A stretch of 6,449 nucleotides of DNA from Clostridiaceae bacterium. GTDB taxonomy: Bacteria; Bacillota; Clostridia; Saccharofermentanales; UBA5734. Location of the stretch: contig JAAYFZ010000238.1 of assembly GCA_012727965.1 (NCBI GenBank), positions 1 through 6,449 of the forward strand, in the 5' to 3' direction. The number at the start of each line of letters is the position of its first letter. Positions within the stretch are counted from its first letter, which is position 1. Of the stretch, positions 5,607 to 6,449 are shown piece after piece. The translations under genes were made by a program, and so were the position numbers. The notes beneath the pieces were generated by a model, which saw only the letters and a program-made list of their open reading frames with translations, ran no database searches and was not told the origin of the DNA.

Positions 5607-6449
5607 ATGAGTAAGCTGATAGTTAATGCAGCAAAACGCGGAAGCACGATAAATCGAAATATCTACGGACACTTTTCCGAGCATCTCGGCAGATGTATCT
5701 ATAATGGATTGTATGTGGGCGAGGACTCTGAGATACCAAATGAGAAGGGCATGAGGACCGATGTGGTCGAAGCCCTCAAGAACATAAAAACACCTGTCCT
5801 GCGTTGGCCAGGCGGCTGTTTTGCTGATGAATATCATTGGAAGGATGGCATCGGTAAGAAGAGCGATCGCAAGAAAATGATCAATACTCATTGGGGCGGT
5901 GTTGTCGAGGATAATTCCTTCGGCACACATGAGTTTTTGGAGCTTTGCAGTCAGATCGGCTGTGAGCCATATATTAACGGCAATGTCGGCAGCGGTACAG
6001 TTCAGGAAATGAGCGAATGGGTCGAATACATGACTTTTAACGGTGTATCACCTATGGCTAAGCTCAGAGAAGAGAACGGCCAGGCCGAGGCCTGGAAGGT
6101 CAAATATTTCGGCGTCGGCAATGAAAACTGGGGCTGTGGCGGCAATATGAGACCTGAGTATTATGCCGATCTCTATCGCCAGTTCCAGACCTATGTCCGC
6201 AGCTATGGCGACAACAAAATCTATAAGATCGCCTGTGGTGCCAATGTTGATGATTATAACTGGACTGACAAGGTCATGGCCAGTGCCGCTCCATTTATGG
6301 ATGCACTGACTCCGCATTATTACACTATGCCGGGCGGCTGGACTGACAAGGGTCCTGCTCTTGGTTTCAGCATCGATGAGTATTATGAGACGCTCAAGAG
6401 AACTTATTTCATGGATGAGCTGATCGAGAACCATATGCGCATCATGAGC
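5607..6449 (+). CDS. abfA: GH51 alpha-L-arabinofuranosidase, N-terminal 281 residues (3' end cut by window edge)
   Basis: Retaining glycoside hydrolase that releases terminal L-arabinofuranose from arabinoxylan- and arabinan-derived oligosaccharides. The 281 visible residues cover most of the catalytic (beta/alpha)8 barrel. Family hallmarks in order: NIYGHFSEHLGRCIYNGLYVG (18-38, given in part), LRWPGGCFADEYHW (65-78), NTHWGGVVEDNSFGTHEF (93-110), GNVGSGTVQEMSEWVEYM (125-142), and GVGNENWGCGGNM (169-181), in which Glu173 is the expected acid/base. The catalytic nucleophile Glu and the C-terminal beta-sandwich lie beyond the edge; family members are about 500 residues. There is no signal peptide or membrane segment, so the enzyme is cytoplasmic and acts on imported oligosaccharides. 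It has its own promoter, is divergent from an AraC regulator, and is probably induced by it. Every expected motif in the visible part is intact. The symbol follows bacterial intracellular GH51 usage. Confidence 0.95.
   Translation, partial: MSKLIVNAAKRGSTINRNIYGHFSEHLGRCIYNGLYVGEDSEIPNEKGMRTDVVEALKNIKTPVLRWPGGCFADEYHWKDGIGKKSDRKKMINTHWGGVVEDNSFGTHEFLELCSQIGCEPYINGNVGSGTVQEMSEWVEYMTFNGVSPMAKLREENGQAEAWKVKYFGVGNENWGCGGNMRPEYYADLYRQFQTYVRSYGDNKIYKIACGANVDDYNWTDKVMASAAPFMDALTPHYYTMPGGWTDKGPALGFSIDEYYETLKRTYFMDELIENHMRIMS

Noticed and set aside
5580..6434. Two minus-strand open frames (5580-5930 and 6048-6434) opposite the arabinofuranosidase gene
   Set aside because: The plus strand encodes unmistakable GH51 motifs throughout; the antisense frames have no family features.

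Overview
The window looks like ordinary chromosome from a Gram-positive, Clostridia-like bacterium. The evidence is a lipoprotein solute-binding protein with a Leu-Ala-Ala-Cys lipobox and an acidic/Thr-rich linker, strong AGGAGG-type ribosome binding sites, near-consensus TATAAT-type promoters, a YesM/YesN-type two-component pair and a cytoplasmic GH51 arabinofuranosidase. Base composition is moderate and fairly even. I see no rRNA, tRNA, CRISPR, insertion sequence or phage gene. No species can be named from this sequence alone.

Layout, left to right. (1) 1-972, minus strand: sugar ABC-transporter substrate-binding lipoprotein of the RbsB-like type, running off the left edge near its C-terminus. 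(2) 973-1198: divergent regulatory region holding an extended -10 for the kinase gene, a 22-bp-spaced direct repeat and two inverted repeats. (3) 1199-2971 and 2971-4590, plus strand: a membrane sensor histidine kinase and an AraC-output response regulator, translationally coupled by a TGATG junction. (4) 4580-5446, minus strand: a one-component AraC-family regulator, convergent with the response regulator and overlapping it by 11 bp. (5) 5447-5606: a second divergent regulatory region with an extended -10 for the AraC gene, a well-formed -35/-10 promoter for the next gene and direct repeats phased at 21 bp. (6) 5607-6449, plus strand: GH51 alpha-L-arabinofuranosidase, cut by the right edge.

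How it may work together (inference): there are two regulator/target modules back to back. In the first, the kinase senses an extracellular cue, possibly a sugar or the loaded binding protein, and its response regulator controls sugar import from the divergent promoter. In the second, the AraC protein binds an intracellular sugar through its N-terminal cupin and activates the arabinofuranosidase, which removes arabinose from imported oligosaccharides. The locus is therefore probably a plant-polysaccharide (arabinoxylan/arabinan) utilization island. The link between the two modules is proximity only.

I did not find evidence for a wholly new system. The points most worth a second look are the two sets of helically phased direct repeats in the divergent promoters, the convergent gene overlap with no visible terminator, a five-cysteine cluster in the middle domain of the response regulator, and the possible binding-protein/kinase partnership. 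Two start codons were moved downstream from the longest frame on the basis of ribosome binding site spacing.
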